This document shows positions 42,425 to 51,593 of a stretch of 64,000 nt of DNA, in pieces. This DNA is from JAKVAV01 sp964651785 (lineage in GTDB: Bacteria > Bacteroidota > Bacteroidia > Flavobacteriales_D > Cryomorphaceae), in the NCBI GenBank assembly GCA_964651785.1, contig CAZYWJ010000005.1, positions 1-64,000 on the forward strand. The letters are read 5' to 3'. Position 1 is the stretch's first letter. Every line of letters begins with the position of its first letter. The notes under the pieces are model-generated. The model saw only the letters and a list, made by a program, of their open reading frames with translations. It was not told the origin of the DNA and made no database searches. The translations under genes were made by a program, and so were the position numbers.

Positions 42425-43906
42425 ATCCTCGTATTCTTTCCTCAACCCATCCAGCTCCGCAATCAACTCATCCCTTTGCATCAAAATCATTTGATAAGCC
42501 TCAGGTCGGCGCCTGCGGCGGTTGATGACTCTGACCATGCGGACGAAGTCGAACCACAATCGGGCGTAGCGGGCCGCATAGACTCCGAATCCGTAGCCAA
42601 CCACGATGAGAACGGGAATCAACCAAGCTGAACCGGTAAAGGCCGTCAGTGTCAGGGACAGCAAAAGATACCAGATCAGGAAAACCGCCATTCCGATAAT
42701 GAAAATCATGGAGGCCAAAAAGGAAGGGTTGAGCTTGCCGGCCTTGTAAGTTGCCGAAAATTTCGGGCGCATGTATTTTTCAAAAGCCCATTTTGAGGTC
42801 ATTAATGGAAGGATGTTGATCGTCCAAGCGATAAGAAAAAGGGGAAGACCAAGCAGCAGCCTGATCAGGAGAATCGTCGGCCAACGATATCCTCCCATGT
42901 ACCTCAGGTCGAGTTTATGTTTTTTCAGATTCTTTTTAAGCGCCGCCGCTTTGGAGGTGATCTCCTCCAGCTTTTCGGGCTTGTGCTGATGGAAAAAATG
43001 AACGGCCTCCAGTATCTCTTTTTGTAAAAGGTAAATGCGGGCGGTTTCGTCCTTGGAAAGATCCTTTCTGGTTCTCAAATGTCCGACATAAATAAGATAC
43101 ACATCTCTTGCTATCTGAGAGAAGTCATCTTTATCGAAATGAAAAACCAGTTCAGCCATTTTGTCCCGGATGCGCTCGGTCATGGCTCTGACCTTTTCCT
43201 TCTCATCGGTCTCCTTGATATCCCCAAAATCAATCGGGTCGCCCAAGTGCACGATGACATCGCTTTGGAAGCGTCTCGGGTCGTAGTAATTCAATCCCAG
43301 CGGAACGATTTTCACATTTTCCCAATCGGCGTCGGTATTTTTCAAAAAAGCATCGCCCCCGATTTTGATTCGGGCCGTTCCCGTTTTTAGCTCCCGGATA
43401 TGCGCCACCGTAACGCTGGTCCCTTCGGGATAGATTACAATCCTCTTTCCTTTGGCCAAAGCTTGGTAGCATTGTTCGAATACATCATCATTGGAAGCCT
43501 CTCCCCCTTGTTTCAGCCAAGGACGGGCTACGGGAATCATATTGAAGTGTTTTCGGAAAACGTAATTTTTAAAACCATTGCCAAACCACTCCGCCGCGGC
43601 CAGGTAGTAGAGTTTAGGTCGCTGATGGGTAGCCAAAAGCAAAGGATCTAAAGCCGCATTGGGGTGGTTGGAAACGTAGATGATCGGCCCCTCGAGTTCT
43701 AAATTCTCTTGCCCGACGATGACGATATTTCTGAACCAGGCTCGGAGAAACCAACGGATTAGGGGTCTGAGGATGTAGTAGAGCAATGTTTTTTCGCGGA
43801 GTTTAACGGCGTAAGATATGTCAGAATCAGTTAAAGTCCCGTTTCGCGTTGAATTGGCTGAAAACTTCAGGCTCCAAGCTAACCCTCTTGCAGTTACATT
43901 TTTCAT
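42404..43906 (-). CDS. Glycerol-3-phosphate/1-acyl-glycerol-phosphate acyltransferase-like membrane protein
   Basis: Up to 500 aa. PlsC domain: S-N-H-P-N-A-A-L-D-P (H-x5-D spacing, as in the yeast Gpt2/Sct1-type acyltransferases rather than the usual H-x4-D), FNMIPVARP, then I-V-I-Y-P-E-G-T-S substrate-binding motif and KIVPLGLNYYD. The C-terminal half has three or so transmembrane helices (LLIRLLLGLPLFLIAWTINIL, FLASMIFIIGMAVFLIWYLLLS, LIPVLIVVGYGFGVYAARY). The first ~35 residues of the ORF look non-family; the true start is probably near KLREKTLLYYILRPL, perhaps a TTG, so the annotated 5' end is uncertain. The stop codon lies within a dispersed heptad repeat. Confidence 0.78.
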   Translation of the reverse strand: MKNVTARGLAWSLKFSANSTRNGTLTDSDISYAVKLREKTLLYYILRPLIRWFLRAWFRNIVIVGQENLELEGPIIYVSNHPNAALDPLLLATHQRPKLYYLAAAEWFGNGFKNYVFRKHFNMIPVARPWLKQGGEASNDDVFEQCYQALAKGKRIVIYPEGTSVTVAHIRELKTGTARIKIGGDAFLKNTDADWENVKIVPLGLNYYDPRRFQSDVIVHLGDPIDFGDIKETDEKEKVRAMTERIRDKMAELVFHFDKDDFSQIARDVYLIYVGHLRTRKDLSKDETARIYLLQKEILEAVHFFHQHKPEKLEEITSKAAALKKNLKKHKLDLRYMGGYRWPTILLIRLLLGLPLFLIAWTINILPLMTSKWAFEKYMRPKFSATYKAGKLNPSFLASMIFIIGMAVFLIWYLLLSLTLTAFTGSAWLIPVLIVVGYGFGVYAARYARLWFDFVRMVRVINRRRRRPEAYQMILMQRDELIAELDGLRKEYEDGLAFSR

Positions 43907-44153
43907 ATAACGCCATCTCTTTACTTCTTCATTATAGACTTCGGTTTTCGTTACGATATGCGGTGTCCCGGCTGATTAAACTAACTTTTGATACCCGTTT
44001 CCTGCCTTTCAGCCTTCGAGTGAAATTCTTGCGCTAGCCAAAGGAAGTTCCAATTGCAAATATGAAGCACCCTTCTGGGAAAAATCGCCTGCAGCTGGCA
44101 GCTTGCAGCCAATCCGTTCCATGCTGAGTAAAACCCAAAACATTACACTTCAT

Positions 44154-44161
44154 TAAATTCG
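44154..44161 (+). promoter_or_regulatory. Putative -7 promoter element (TAAATTCG)
   Basis: Agrees with TAnnTTYG 24 nt before the ATG of the phosphofructokinase gene. No clear -33 box. Confidence 0.35.
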
Positions 44162-44185
44162 TCCCCACCAAGAAGAACCCAAAAA

Positions 44186-45283
44186 ATGAAAAAACTACTC
44201 GTATCCACCGGTGGCGGCGACTGTCCCGGATTGAATGCCGTGATCCGCGGAATTGTGAAACGAGCCTCTCAGGAAGGCGATTGGGAAGTGTGGGGAAGCA
44301 TGGAGGCCTTCAATGGGCTGATGGCAGAACCACCGAGATTGGTGAAACTCGACGACGAAACGGTATCGGGAATCCACGTGAGGGGAGGCACGATCATTAA
44401 AACCACCAACAAAGGCAATCCGCTGGAATATCCTGAAGTGCAGCCCGACGGTAGCGTTCAAACCATCAATCGCATTCCCGAATTAGTCAAGCGTGCGAAG
44501 GAGCTTGGTTTTGAGGCCATCATCAACATTGGTGGCGACGGTTCTCAGGCTATTTCGCAAGCCTTGCATGAAGCAGGTATGCCAATAGTCGGTGTACCCA
44601 AAACCATCGATAACGATCTTTCCGGCACCGATTTTACCTTCGGGTTTCAAACTGCCGTGCAAACGGCAACCGATGCCTTCGACCGATTGGTGACCACCGC
44701 CAGCAGTCACCATCGGGTGATGATTATGGAAGTGATGGGCCGCGATGCGGGCTGGATAGCCCTCTACACCGCCATCGCGGGAGGAGCGGAGATCTGCCTC
44801 ATTCCCGAAATTCCGTACGAGTTGGATGTCATCGTAGAGCGAATCCGCAAGCGCTACGATCAGGGCCGCGGCTTCGTCAACATCGTCATTGCCGAAGGAG
44901 CCAAGCCAAAAGACGGTACCGTAACCGCTTCCGAGGGTGAAGCAGGACGAATCTCCGTCAGACTGGGAGGTGTGGCCTACACCCTCAGCCATCAGCTTAA
45001 AGAAGCAGGAGTGGAAGCCGATATTCGAGAGACGGTTTTAGGACATACCCAACGGGGTGGAACGCCCATTGCTTACGATCGGGTTCTGGCTTCCGTGTTT
45101 GGGGTGGAGGCGTTCGAGCGCGTTCTGGGTGGCAACTTCGGAAGTTTGGTGGTTCTCAAAGACAACGATTTTACCTCAGTGCCTATTAAAGACGCGATTG
45201 ATGCCTACAATGTCGTCGATCCGAATGGAACTTTGGTGAAGTCGGCAAGAGGGTTGGGAATTGCGTTCGGGGATTTGAAATAG
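44186..45283 (+). CDS. pfkA: 6-phosphofructokinase (PfkA family)
   Basis: 365 aa. LLVSTGGGDCPGLNAVIRG (phosphate loop), I-G-G-D-G-S-Q (Gly119, equivalent to E. coli Gly104), V-P-K-T-I-D-N-D-L (Lys139, Asp142 the catalytic base), MGRDAGWIALYTAIAGG, and GHTQRGGTP. E. coli PfkA has Gly-Gly at the two phosphoryl-donor positions (104/124), and PPi-dependent enzymes have Asp-Lys. The Gly119/Lys139 pair here is the mixed pattern also seen in the ATP-using trypanosomatid-type clade, so ATP is likely but PPi cannot be excluded. Length (365) fits this group rather than the 320-aa allosteric enzyme. It stands as a single gene. Confidence 0.92.
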   Translation: MKKLLVSTGGGDCPGLNAVIRGIVKRASQEGDWEVWGSMEAFNGLMAEPPRLVKLDDETVSGIHVRGGTIIKTTNKGNPLEYPEVQPDGSVQTINRIPELVKRAKELGFEAIINIGGDGSQAISQALHEAGMPIVGVPKTIDNDLSGTDFTFGFQTAVQTATDAFDRLVTTASSHHRVMIMEVMGRDAGWIALYTAIAGGAEICLIPEIPYELDVIVERIRKRYDQGRGFVNIVIAEGAKPKDGTVTASEGEAGRISVRLGGVAYTLSHQLKEAGVEADIRETVLGHTQRGGTPIAYDRVLASVFGVEAFERVLGGNFGSLVVLKDNDFTSVPIKDAIDAYNVVDPNGTLVKSARGLGIAFGDLK

Positions 45284-45441
45284 AGATTTCCCAGCAAGGG
45301 AAAAATCCGGACTCTTTTTCGGAACGTATTTGAATGCGAGAGTAGAAAATTTGAGTCATTTGAAATGCGACCGAACTGAATTGGTCTCCGATTTGATAAA
45401 ACAATGCCGATTCTCTATCGTTTATCGAAAAATAGAAAGTT

Positions 45442-45972
45442 ATGAGAGCATCTTTGATTTTAATCCTTAGCCTGACTTATTTAATGGCGGCCTGCCAAAC
45501 GTCTTCAAGCAAATCGGATGAGGAAAATTCATACCCCATTCATAAAACCGAAGAAGAGTGGAAGGAAATGCTCACCGATCAACAATTCAAGGTATTGCGA
45601 GAACAGGGGACAGAACCTGCATTTTCGAATGCCTATTGGGACAACAAGAAAAAAGGAATTTACTATTCAGCGGCTACCGGTCAGCCCTTGTTTAGTTCTG
45701 AGCATAAATTCAAATCGGGTACCGGATGGCCGAGTTTTTATAAGCCAATTAAACCCGGAGCTGTAAAAGAAATCGCTGACAATAGCTATGGAATGACTCG
45801 TGTAGAAGTCGTTGATAGCGGGAGCGGGTCACATTTAGGTCACGTTTTTGAAGATGGCCCCGAGCCTACGGGATTCCGTTATTGTATGAATTCAGCGGCG
45901 ATGATTTTTGTTGCTGAAGGAGAGGAGCCACCCGCCATCGTGAAGGAGTGGGAAGCGAAATACGGAAACTAG
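45442..45972 (+). CDS. msrB: Peptide-methionine (R)-S-oxide reductase, lipoprotein-type, zinc-less
   Basis: 176 aa. Lipobox MAAC (Cys18), so probably envelope-located. MsrB fold: HKTEEEWKEMLTDQQFKVLREQGTEPAFSNAYWDN, GTGWPSFYKPI, SHLGHVFEDGPEPTG, and the catalytic R-Y-C-M-N-S-A-A-M-I-F (Cys148). The four Zn-binding cysteines (two C-x-x-C pairs) of zinc-type MsrB are absent: YYSAATGQPLF and VVDSGSGSHLGH replace them. It reduces methionine-R-sulfoxide in exported proteins. Confidence 0.9.
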   Translation: MRASLILILSLTYLMAACQTSSSKSDEENSYPIHKTEEEWKEMLTDQQFKVLREQGTEPAFSNAYWDNKKKGIYYSAATGQPLFSSEHKFKSGTGWPSFYKPIKPGAVKEIADNSYGMTRVEVVDSGSGSHLGHVFEDGPEPTGFRYCMNSAAMIFVAEGEEPPAIVKEWEAKYGN

Positions 45973-45973
45973 T

Positions 45974-47410
45974 TTATGTGCCGCAAAAGGTTTGATAGTC
46001 CTCGTCTATATCGGCGGTGACTTTTTGCATGGGAACAGAATCATCGTAGGGGTGTGACAGTTCTTTCAAAAAGTCTTTGAAAGGCTGTAGATCTCCCGAA
46101 ACGGCCTCATCCAAAACTTTTTCAACGAGGTGGTTGCGCGGAATGACAACGGGATTGGTCCCGGCCATGAGGGCCTCGCTTCCCGAGATCGATCCCTTCC
46201 TTGTTCGCGCCGCTTCCCATTTGGCGTACCAGGTCTCGAAACTTTCTTTACCTCTGAGCTCGGTGATGACTTGGCCATCTCTCCTCAGTTCGGTGAAGAA
46301 ATTGGTATAGTCAACCTGATGTCTCATCAATTGGCGAAGACATTCTTTGATGAGTTCGAGGTCCTCGTTAATAGGATTCAAGATGCCGAGCTTATTGCAC
46401 ATCATCTCGAAATACCCCTTGGAAAAGGCATCCGGAAATTTTCCCAAAACTTCTTCGGCTTTCTCAGCAGCCGTCTTTTCATCTTTATCGATCAGTGGAA
46501 GCAGAGCATTGGCAAAAACACTCAAATTCCAATAGGCAATGTTAGGTTGATTGGCGAAAGCATAGCGGCCTTGGGTATCGATCGAGCTAAAAACCGTCTC
46601 GGGATTGTATTGATTCATAAAGGCACAAGGGCCGAAGTCGATGGTTTCACCGGAAATGGCCATATTGTCGGTATTCATCACCCCGTGGATGAAGCCTACA
46701 CGCAACCAATCTACGATGAGGTTTTTCTGCTTCATCATCACTTGTTCGAGCAAATTCAAAGCAGGATTTTCGCTTTCTGCCAAATCGGGATAATGTCTGT
46801 TTATGGTATATTTTAAAAGGGCTTCAAGATCGCCTTCCTTGCCCATAAAACGTGCGTATTCAAATGTTCCTACCCTGATGTGACTGGCCGCCACTCTGGA
46901 CAGGATGGCACCCTCATTGGCTACTTCGCGGTACACGGGATCTCCCGTTTTCACCACTGCCAAACTTCTCGTAGTCGGGATTTTGAGGGCGTGCATGGCT
47001 TCGCTGATGAGGTATTCCCGCAGCATGGAATAGTAGGTTGCGCGGCCGTCTCCACGCCTGGAATAGGGCGTACGCCCCGAACCTTTGAGCTGAAGATCAT
47101 AAAGGCCTTTTTTGGTTTCTATCTCACCTAAAAGAATGGCTCGTCCATCGCCCAAACGCGTAAAATGTCTAAACTGATGACCCGCGTAGGCCTGCGCAAC
47201 AGGCTGACTTCCGACTGCTATTTCATTTCCCGAAAGGAGGGCCACGGCTTTGCTCTTATCCGAAAAATGCTCGGCTATGCCCAATTCATCCGCCAGGGCA
47301 TCATTGAACAAAGCGATCATCGGATTGCTCACCCTTTCAGGTGCCTGCGCAGAAAAGAGATTCTTCGGTAGTTGATTTGCGTAGGTGTGATTGAGCCAAG
47401 TCATTTTCAT
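45974..47410 (-). CDS. selO: SelO/YdiU protein adenylyltransferase (pseudokinase-fold AMPylase)
   Basis: About 478 aa from the ATG at 47408-47410 (MKMTWLNHTYANQLP); another ATG at 47404 is possible, and the longer ORF from 47443 adds non-conserved residues. Family segments: QAYAGHQFRHFTRLGDGRAILLGE, LQLKGSGRTPYSRRGDGRAT, REYLISEAMHAL, IPTTRSLAVV, GVMNTDNMAISGETIDFGPCAFM, and a Cys three residues from the end (Q-T-F-C-G-T), the position occupied by selenocysteine in mammalian SelO. SelO transfers AMP to Ser/Thr/Tyr of redox proteins. Its end lies 2 bp from the end of convergent msrB, so two redox-related genes face each other. Confidence 0.9.
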   Translation of the reverse strand: MKMTWLNHTYANQLPKNLFSAQAPERVSNPMIALFNDALADELGIAEHFSDKSKAVALLSGNEIAVGSQPVAQAYAGHQFRHFTRLGDGRAILLGEIETKKGLYDLQLKGSGRTPYSRRGDGRATYYSMLREYLISEAMHALKIPTTRSLAVVKTGDPVYREVANEGAILSRVAASHIRVGTFEYARFMGKEGDLEALLKYTINRHYPDLAESENPALNLLEQVMMKQKNLIVDWLRVGFIHGVMNTDNMAISGETIDFGPCAFMNQYNPETVFSSIDTQGRYAFANQPNIAYWNLSVFANALLPLIDKDEKTAAEKAEEVLGKFPDAFSKGYFEMMCNKLGILNPINEDLELIKECLRQLMRHQVDYTNFFTELRRDGQVITELRGKESFETWYAKWEAARTRKGSISGSEALMAGTNPVVIPRNHLVEKVLDEAVSGDLQPFKDFLKELSHPYDDSVPMQKVTADIDEDYQTFCGT

Positions 47411-47505
47411 AAGATAAAGCACTGCAAAATTAAGATTGTTCATGCAACGAAAAGTTCACTCTTATTTGAGAAGAAGTTTTGTACTTTGGTAGAAATAATT
47501 GAGAA

Positions 47506-48054
47506 ATGAACCGATTGAAAAATTTCCTTCTTATTTCCTTAATGCTTACCTGTTTTTCTTCATGCGAGGAGATTTTTGAAGAGGAAAACGAGGAAGCCGG
47601 CAGGGAGTATTTGGAATTCAAAGTCGACGGAAAAAGTTTTGAAAGTGTGAGCAATTCTGCTCAATGCACTGGATTAGACTTTCATTATTTTCCCGAACCT
47701 TATTTGGATTTATCACCGGGATTTATGGAAATGGTTTCCCGAAATTGCTCTGACTCAACATCACTATCGCTCACATTTCAAAGGGTAACACCGGAATATA
47801 CCGGGACCAGCTCGCTCGAAACTCCGAATTTTGCCAATTCATTTAAGCCCGAGTTGCGCTTTGAAAATAATATGGTTTTTAATCGCCTTCTCGATGGAAA
47901 TATTACCATAAATCAGTTTAGTGGGTCGAGTAAAAAGGGTTCAGGAAGACTGACCGGAACCTTTGAGATGAGGTTGATTGATTCTGAGAAATCCGACACC
48001 ATCAGCATCACGGATGGTAAATTCAACTTTTTCATCGAGCGGAAGCTACACTGA
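47506..48054 (+). CDS. Putative lipoprotein, Bacteroidota-specific type
   Basis: 182 aa. Lipobox CFSSC (Cys20) after a hydrophobic LISLMLT segment. The mature part begins with an acidic EEIFEEENEEAGREYLEFKVDGKSF run; the ~140-residue beta-rich remainder (LTFQRVTPEYTGTSSL, RLTGTFEMRLID, FNFFIERKLH) resembles DUF6252-like lipoproteins. No enzymatic motif. It is followed by the His-rich pseudogene. Confidence 0.65.
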   Translation: MNRLKNFLLISLMLTCFSSCEEIFEEENEEAGREYLEFKVDGKSFESVSNSAQCTGLDFHYFPEPYLDLSPGFMEMVSRNCSDSTSLSLTFQRVTPEYTGTSSLETPNFANSFKPELRFENNMVFNRLLDGNITINQFSGSSKKGSGRLTGTFEMRLIDSEKSDTISITDGKFNFFIERKLH

Positions 48055-48164
48055 TCGGTTCGAGCCGTGCTTAATGCGAATAAATAAGTCTGTTTTCATC
48101 AATGCTTTTTCTAGTAAAGCCGGTCAATGATATTAGAATTTAAAAAAAATAAAATAATACTATA

Positions 48165-48527
48165 ATAAGATTTATCAATTTCAAATGCCTGAAAGCCCTT
48201 GCGGTGATCGCCATTTTATTGGCATCCACTCAACCCAATCCCACGGAATCTGAAGAGCATTAAGAACTCGAGGCCAAACACGAAGCTATGGAGGCCGAGC
48301 ACGAAAGGCCGGAGGCAGAACACGCTGAAATGAAAATGAACCACGATGCGATGATGGCTGCTCACGAGGAGCTGAGCGACGAGTCTGACTCATTGCACAT
48401 GGTTATGTAGGAGGAGCACCAAATGATGATGGAGGAGCACAAGATGGTGGAAGAGAAACGCAATAAAATGAAAGCCGAACATGATCAGATGCTCAGAGAA
48501 CACAATGAAGCCTCGGAGGAAGAATAA
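48165..48527 (+). pseudogene. Decayed His/Glu/Met-rich helical secreted protein
   Basis: One frame (ending TAA at 48525-48527) encodes a hydrophobic signal-like segment (KCLKALAVIAILLAS) then a His/Glu/Met-rich helix (EAKHEAMEAEHERPEAEH, MNHDAMMAAHEEL, EEHQMMMEEHKMV, EHDQMLREHNEASEEE). It is broken by TAA at 48261-48263 and TAG at 48408-48410 and has no ATG near the signal. The regular H-E-x-M spacing is like the intact lipoprotein at 22284. The gene is therefore a pseudogene or its stops are sequencing errors. Confidence 0.75.
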
Positions 48528-48530
48528 ATT

Positions 48531-49892
48531 TTATTGAACCTTCTGTTTATTTAAAAACCGCCCGAAAGACTTCATGACCAAAAGGTGTATAGCTGCTTGA
48601 GAGAGTCTGTAAAGATACCACGGCAGCCGGGGCACGAACTCGTGAATGGCGGCAATTACGAAGCGATTGTCCAATACCGATCTGAATTCCAACCAGCCGT
48701 AATCTACTCGTTTGGCCAGTATGCCTCCCGTGATGTAAAAAAGTCTTCTTTTTTTGTCACTTCGTTCTTCCACGAAGGAGAGTTCTAAAAGTGTTTTTCC
48801 GAATAGCTTAAAGCAGATTTTCTCATCTTGTTTTTCTGCTTTTAGAAAGAAGGTGAACTTTTTGGAAAGCCAGTCGGGATAAACCTCAGCTACCCACGCT
48901 GCACTCTTCTGAGCGGGATTGGCCAGACGCTGTACGCTTCTTACCGTATTTTTCGGTGCATCACCGTAATGGCGCTTAGGAATGGTTGGAGGTTTTTCGG
49001 TGAGGGCGTTCGAAATAGATTCTTCAATCGGTGTGTAGTCGAGATCAGAAAATGGATTCATGTCTTCGTCCACCCGCATATCGTGCTTGAGGCTTTCGAT
49101 CAGGGGAGAAACAAAGGTGGTACTGGAATCAGAAAATTGAGCCACCCATAGTTTCGAAAAACCCGCCGTAAAAACAGGTATGGAGAAGATCCATCGCCTT
49201 TTCCCCATTTGCCGGGAGGTGATTTTCAACAAGTCCATATAGGAATGAACTTTTGGCGAACCTACTTCAATTGCCGTATTGTAGAGCTCTTCATTGCCTA
49301 AGGTTCGATTAATAATATCGAGCATATTCCGAATGTCTATAGGCTGAGAGGGAGATTCACACCACTTCGGACAAGCCATCACGGGTAACCTTTCGGTGAG
49401 TTTTTTCACAATCTTAAAAGATGAGCCTCCTGCTCCGATAATGATGCTGGCACGAATGGCTGATAATGCAGTACTTCGCGAACTAAGGGTTTGCTCCGTT
49501 TCGTAGCGGCTTCGCAAGTGAGTGGATAAATCTGAAGAGTCTTTAGGGATAATTCCACCGATAAAAACGATTTGTTTAAGATTTTGCTCTTCTGCGGCAC
49601 GGGCAAAATTATCAGCCAAGAGAAGGTCGGTGTCTTCAAACGAACTCTGATTAAGACGGCTTGAGGGCTGCATGGAGTGCACCAAATACAGAGCGTAGTC
49701 AGCTCCCGTAAGCGCTTCGGACGTACTGCTCAGTGAATAGAGATTTACCTTTCGCCATTCAATGGGATCACCATCGGCGTTTTTTACCTCACCACGGCTG
49801 AGAGCAATGATTCTGTATTTTTTCGAATACTCTTGGATAAACCAACGGCCGATAAATCCCGTGGCACCTGCTATGGCTAGAACGGGCTTCAA
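48531..49892 (-). CDS. NAD(P)-binding epimerase-like SDR protein with C-terminal DUF2867-like domain
   Basis: 453 aa. N-terminal Rossmann loop A-G-A-T-G-F-I-G-R-W and LYLVHSMQPS, then a QIVFIGGIIP strand (extended/atypical SDR, often annotated as an NAD(P)H-binding epimerase or complex-I-associated type). The C-terminal ~150 residues (VAEVYPDWLSKKFTFFLKAEKQDE ... RVDYGWLEFRSVLDNRFVIAAIHEFVPRLPWYLYRLSQA) resemble the DUF2867 domain. The Tyr-x3-Lys catalytic pair is not obvious (RSRYETEQTL only), so it may bind NADP without being a dehydrogenase. It lies 4 bp past the pseudogene stop, convergent. Confidence 0.78.
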   Translation of the reverse strand: MKPVLAIAGATGFIGRWFIQEYSKKYRIIALSRGEVKNADGDPIEWRKVNLYSLSSTSEALTGADYALYLVHSMQPSSRLNQSSFEDTDLLLADNFARAAEEQNLKQIVFIGGIIPKDSSDLSTHLRSRYETEQTLSSRSTALSAIRASIIIGAGGSSFKIVKKLTERLPVMACPKWCESPSQPIDIRNMLDIINRTLGNEELYNTAIEVGSPKVHSYMDLLKITSRQMGKRRWIFSIPVFTAGFSKLWVAQFSDSSTTFVSPLIESLKHDMRVDEDMNPFSDLDYTPIEESISNALTEKPPTIPKRHYGDAPKNTVRSVQRLANPAQKSAAWVAEVYPDWLSKKFTFFLKAEKQDEKICFKLFGKTLLELSFVEERSDKKRRLFYITGGILAKRVDYGWLEFRSVLDNRFVIAAIHEFVPRLPWYLYRLSQAAIHLLVMKSFGRFLNKQKVQ

Positions 49893-50136
49893 GAGTGAAA
49901 TTGAATTAGGACCTTGTTCATAATTAAAAATACAACGGTCAGGTGCGGGAAGTGTTTAGTCGTTGTATTTTTCTTAACCCTAAAGAGATATTGTTGACTC
50001 TCTATCAAAGATTTAATTGTCTTTGAAAGAATGATTTTACACTTGGAGAAACTTGCTCCATTTTTGATTTTGTATTTTACAAAATCAATAAGTCCGGCAA
50101 GGATTGACAAAATCTCCGCATCTTCACTTTTATTAA

Positions 50137-50289
50137 ATGAAAACGAGTTTTACGATATGCGAAGTGCGCCGTACTGCCAAAGTCTCGGATTGTCATGGTA
50201 AGGGTGTAGGATTCACGGACCTTTCTTGTTATGGAAAGGAAGTTTACGGCTATGCCATGGGTGCGGATGTCTTCAAATCGGAAGAATAA
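50137..50289 (+). CDS. Possible small Cys-containing protein (50 aa)
   Basis: ATG at 50137, 50 codons, TAA at 50287. The product contains three cysteines (positions 8, 19, 31) and a VSDCHGKGVGF segment. It sits between two oppositely oriented genes and 51 bp before the next plus-strand gene. No homologue is recognised; it may be chance. Confidence 0.35.
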   Translation: MKTSFTICEVRRTAKVSDCHGKGVGFTDLSCYGKEVYGYAMGADVFKSEE

Positions 50290-50340
50290 AAGGAGCATAG
50301 AAACGTTCTCTAAAAGCCATTCAATCCAATCATTGAAGAA

Positions 50341-50694
50341 ATGAAGTCCTTTCTTTTAAAGTATCCGGAATACCTTTTAATTCTCCTATTGCTTTTGGCG
50401 GCTTATTCGCCACCCTTTTTCTTCAACCCTGTTTTTTTGGTGCTAGCTGCCTTAGTCGTTTTGCAGCTTATCATCAAAAATCGAGTGACGGGCATTTTGA
50501 TCGGAATTGCCTTTCTTTTGGGCAATTTGCTCTTTTTAGGGGCGCTGTTCTCCGAATTGAGCGAATTTTCTTCTTTCAATTCTGATACCCTGCAACTGTG
50601 CATTGGTGGATTGATGCTGTGGATTATCTGCACGGCTGTATCTCTTGCGATGATTTACAAATATTCGGCGGGCTATAGCGAAAGGATTATTTGA
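50341..50694 (+). CDS. Small integral membrane protein
   Basis: 117 aa, with four predicted transmembrane helices: LLILLLLLAAYSPPFFF, PVFLVLAALVVLQLIIK, ILIGIAFLLGNLLFLGALF and GGLMLWIICTAVSLAMIY. There is no signal peptide and no conserved motif that I recognise. Confidence 0.7.
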   Translation: MKSFLLKYPEYLLILLLLLAAYSPPFFFNPVFLVLAALVVLQLIIKNRVTGILIGIAFLLGNLLFLGALFSELSEFSSFNSDTLQLCIGGLMLWIICTAVSLAMIYKYSAGYSERII

Positions 50695-50904
50695 AAGATA
50701 AGTGCTCGATTTAACGCGATTATTACACCTTTAAAAAGCTCCTTTGCAGCCTTTATCTCGTATCGATTGAATCGATCCAATTGCTCGTTATGATTAGTTT
50801 GTGCGCATTTTTCATTTTCATGAAAATGACTTTGCTTTTAATTATTTTCGCCCCGAATTTGAGCCTTCAAATAAGCTCAATAACATTTTTATAACAATCA
50901 AAAA

Positions 50905-51477
50905 ATGAAACTAAAGAACACATTCCTGATACCGGCCCTGGTCTTATTTTTAGGTTCTTGTGTTACGACTCAGGAAAAAGCGGAGGACAAAAGCGAAAGC
51001 TCAGTTGAGATGGCTGAAACTCCTGCGGAACCCGAGATCAATGCAGACTCTTTGGTGAGTGCCATCGATGCGCGAAGAGAGGCGATCGAAGCGGCGATCG
51101 GCGAACCACTCGAAGTGCAGACTACCGATTTGCGAGAAAAGATCAAGCAGAAATGGTCCAAAATGGATTTTTACACCCTTGACGGTGAACTCGCTCGAAT
51201 CAAGACCTATCCTTACCCTCAAATCTCTACGCGTACGGAAGAATTTTATGCCGATGGCGGAGAACTGATTTTGGTGGTAATTGAAGATGACGGAACGGGA
51301 GAAGAGGAAAAGGAAAAAGGCCAATTCGATAAACTTTACTATTTCCACAATGGCGAAGTTATTAAGGAAGCACATTTAAACGACGAGACGGAATATTCCA
51401 TCCAAGTAAGCGACGGAGAGGAATTGATGACCGAGTTTAAGGAATACGTGACGATTTACGAATCTTCGGCGAAATAA
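50905..51477 (+). CDS. Putative lipoprotein, acidic
   Basis: 190 aa. Lipobox LGSC (Cys19). Mature part: an acidic linker (KAEDKSESSVEMAETPAEPEI), a helix (DSLVSAIDARREAIEAAI), and a beta-rich domain with LYYFHNGEVIKEAHLNDETEYS. No family recognised. A terminator follows at 51541. Confidence 0.65.
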   Translation: MKLKNTFLIPALVLFLGSCVTTQEKAEDKSESSVEMAETPAEPEINADSLVSAIDARREAIEAAIGEPLEVQTTDLREKIKQKWSKMDFYTLDGELARIKTYPYPQISTRTEEFYADGGELILVVIEDDGTGEEEKEKGQFDKLYYFHNGEVIKEAHLNDETEYSIQVSDGEELMTEFKEYVTIYESSAK

Positions 51478-51540
51478 CCTATCCGACTGTAGCTTTCGGT
51501 TAGAAAGCTTTTCAATTGATAAATTCAATCAAGAACTAAA

Positions 51541-51570
51541 AAAGGCAGCACCACGTCGCTGCCTTTTTTG
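51541..51570. terminator. Rho-independent terminator between convergent genes
   Basis: AAAAGGCAGC/GCTGCCTTTT stem with an 8-nt loop followed by a T-run, and an A-run upstream. It ends the acidic lipoprotein gene and could act for the opposing gene too. Confidence 0.8.
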
Positions 51571-51593
51571 TATTAGTTCAGTTTGAGCATGGA

